5,183 bases of DNA from Mycobacterium sp. (GTDB taxonomy: Bacteria > Actinomycetota > Actinomycetes > Mycobacteriales > Mycobacteriaceae): positions 1-5,183 of the forward strand of contig JAQSXQ010000279.1 of NCBI GenBank assembly GCA_029256565.1, read 5' to 3'. Made by a program: the position numbers and the translations under genes. Within the stretch, counting starts at the first letter, position 1; each line of letters begins with the position of its first letter. The notes under the pieces are model-generated. The model worked only from the letters and a program-made list of their open reading frames with translations. It was not told where the DNA came from and did no database searches. Below, in pieces: positions 4,678 through 5,183 of the stretch.

Positions 4678-5183
4678 GTGGCGATGACGCTGTTTCACAA
4701 CGGAACCGTGTGGACGGGGACGTCCGAGGTGCCCGTTTCCGATGCGCTGCTCGTCACCGACGGCGTGATCACCGGGCTCGGTGACGCCGCCCGGTCGGCG
4801 GCTGCCGAGGGCGAGGTCGAGCAGGTGGACCTCGAGGGCGGCTTCCTGATGCCGTCCTTCGGTGACGGTCACGCCCATCCGATGCTCGGCGGACTCGAGT
4901 ACGTGGGGCCCGCGGTGCGGCCCTGCGGGTCGGTGGCCGAGATCGTCGAGGCGGTGCGCACCTACGCCGAGGCGCACCCCGACCAGGAGTGGATCGTCGG
5001 CGCCTCCTACGACGGCAGCCTCGCCGAGGGCGGGCTGTTCGACGCCCGGTGGCTCGACGAGGCGGTGCCCGACCGGCCCGTCGTGCTGCGTGCCTGGGAC
5101 TACCACACCGTGTGGTGCAACACCGTCGCACTGGAACGGGCAGGCATCACCGCGGACACGCCCGATCCCGAACTCGGCGAGAT
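4678..5183 (+). CDS. YtcJ-like amidohydrolase family protein, 3' end beyond window
   Basis: 168 residues are present and the reading frame is open to the right edge; full-length relatives have about 500 to 550. The N-terminus FHNGTVWTG (6-14) and LLVTDGVITGLGDAA (24-38) form the small beta-sandwich domain of urease-superfamily amidohydrolases. The metal-binding HxH follows in MPSFGDGHAHP (58-68), with His65 and His67 as the expected ligands. RAWDYHTVWCNTVAL (138-152) corresponds to the conserved aromatic, His and Asn segment of the Amidohydro_3 (YtcJ/NfdA-like) group. These are cytoplasmic metal-dependent hydrolases of amide or imide bonds with mostly unknown natural substrates. The start at GTG 4678 is chosen over ATG 4684 because AAGGTG (4665-4670) is better spaced from it and a -10-like box fits a start there. 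It is divergent from the sigK operon, and nothing shows that it belongs to the SigK regulon. Confidence 0.88.
   Translation, partial: MAMTLFHNGTVWTGTSEVPVSDALLVTDGVITGLGDAARSAAAEGEVEQVDLEGGFLMPSFGDGHAHPMLGGLEYVGPAVRPCGSVAEIVEAVRTYAEAHPDQEWIVGASYDGSLAEGGLFDARWLDEAVPDRPVVLRAWDYHTVWCNTVALERAGITADTPDPELGE

Noticed and set aside
4579..5106. N-terminal extension of the DUF1365 protein to 5106
   Set aside because: It is antisense to the clearly coding amidohydrolase and would remove the promoter and ribosome-binding site placed just before 4578.

Overview
The window looks like chromosomal DNA of a mycobacterium, probably an environmental Mycolicibacterium-like species. The reasons are very high GC with GC-rich third codon positions, an F420-type luciferase-like oxidoreductase, a SigK/RskA pair close to the M. 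tuberculosis proteins, and TANNNT -10 boxes placed so that some transcripts would be leaderless. I see no insertion sequence, phage gene, CRISPR array or sign of recent transfer.

Layout, left to right. A tRNA-Arg(CCT) on the minus strand is cut by the left edge. Divergent from it is a 58-residue CsbD-like stress protein. It runs tail-to-tail, with 3 bases between stop codons, into a minus-strand luciferase-like (F420-type) oxidoreductase. A 167-base divergent spacer holds a perfect 14-bp inverted repeat and leads into a plus-strand YbdK-type carboxylate-amine ligase (GCS2 family). That gene converges, with 2 bases between stops, on a minus-strand operon transcribed in the order DUF1365, sigK, rskA. 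At the right edge, divergent from this operon, a YtcJ-like amidohydrolase begins and runs out of the window.

The best-understood module is DUF1365-sigK-rskA. SigK is an ECF sigma factor and RskA its single-pass membrane anti-sigma factor; their genes overlap at GTGA. A promoter resembling the SigK consensus as I recall it (CCATCC ... CCGAAT) lies just upstream of the DUF1365 gene, so the operon is probably autoregulated. The two cysteines reported to form a redox-sensitive disulfide in M. tuberculosis SigK are present. In M. tuberculosis, as I recall, an amine oxidase, the DUF1365 gene, ufaA1 and Rv0446c lie upstream of sigK. Here DUF1365 directly precedes sigK, and the oxidase, ufaA1 and Rv0446c are absent from the window.

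No wholly new system is evident. The items most worth a second look are the autoregulatory promoter, the ambiguous sigK start with its duplicated start-site sequence and intercistronic hairpin, the reduced sigK locus, the 36-base palindrome before the ligase gene, and two apparently leaderless genes.
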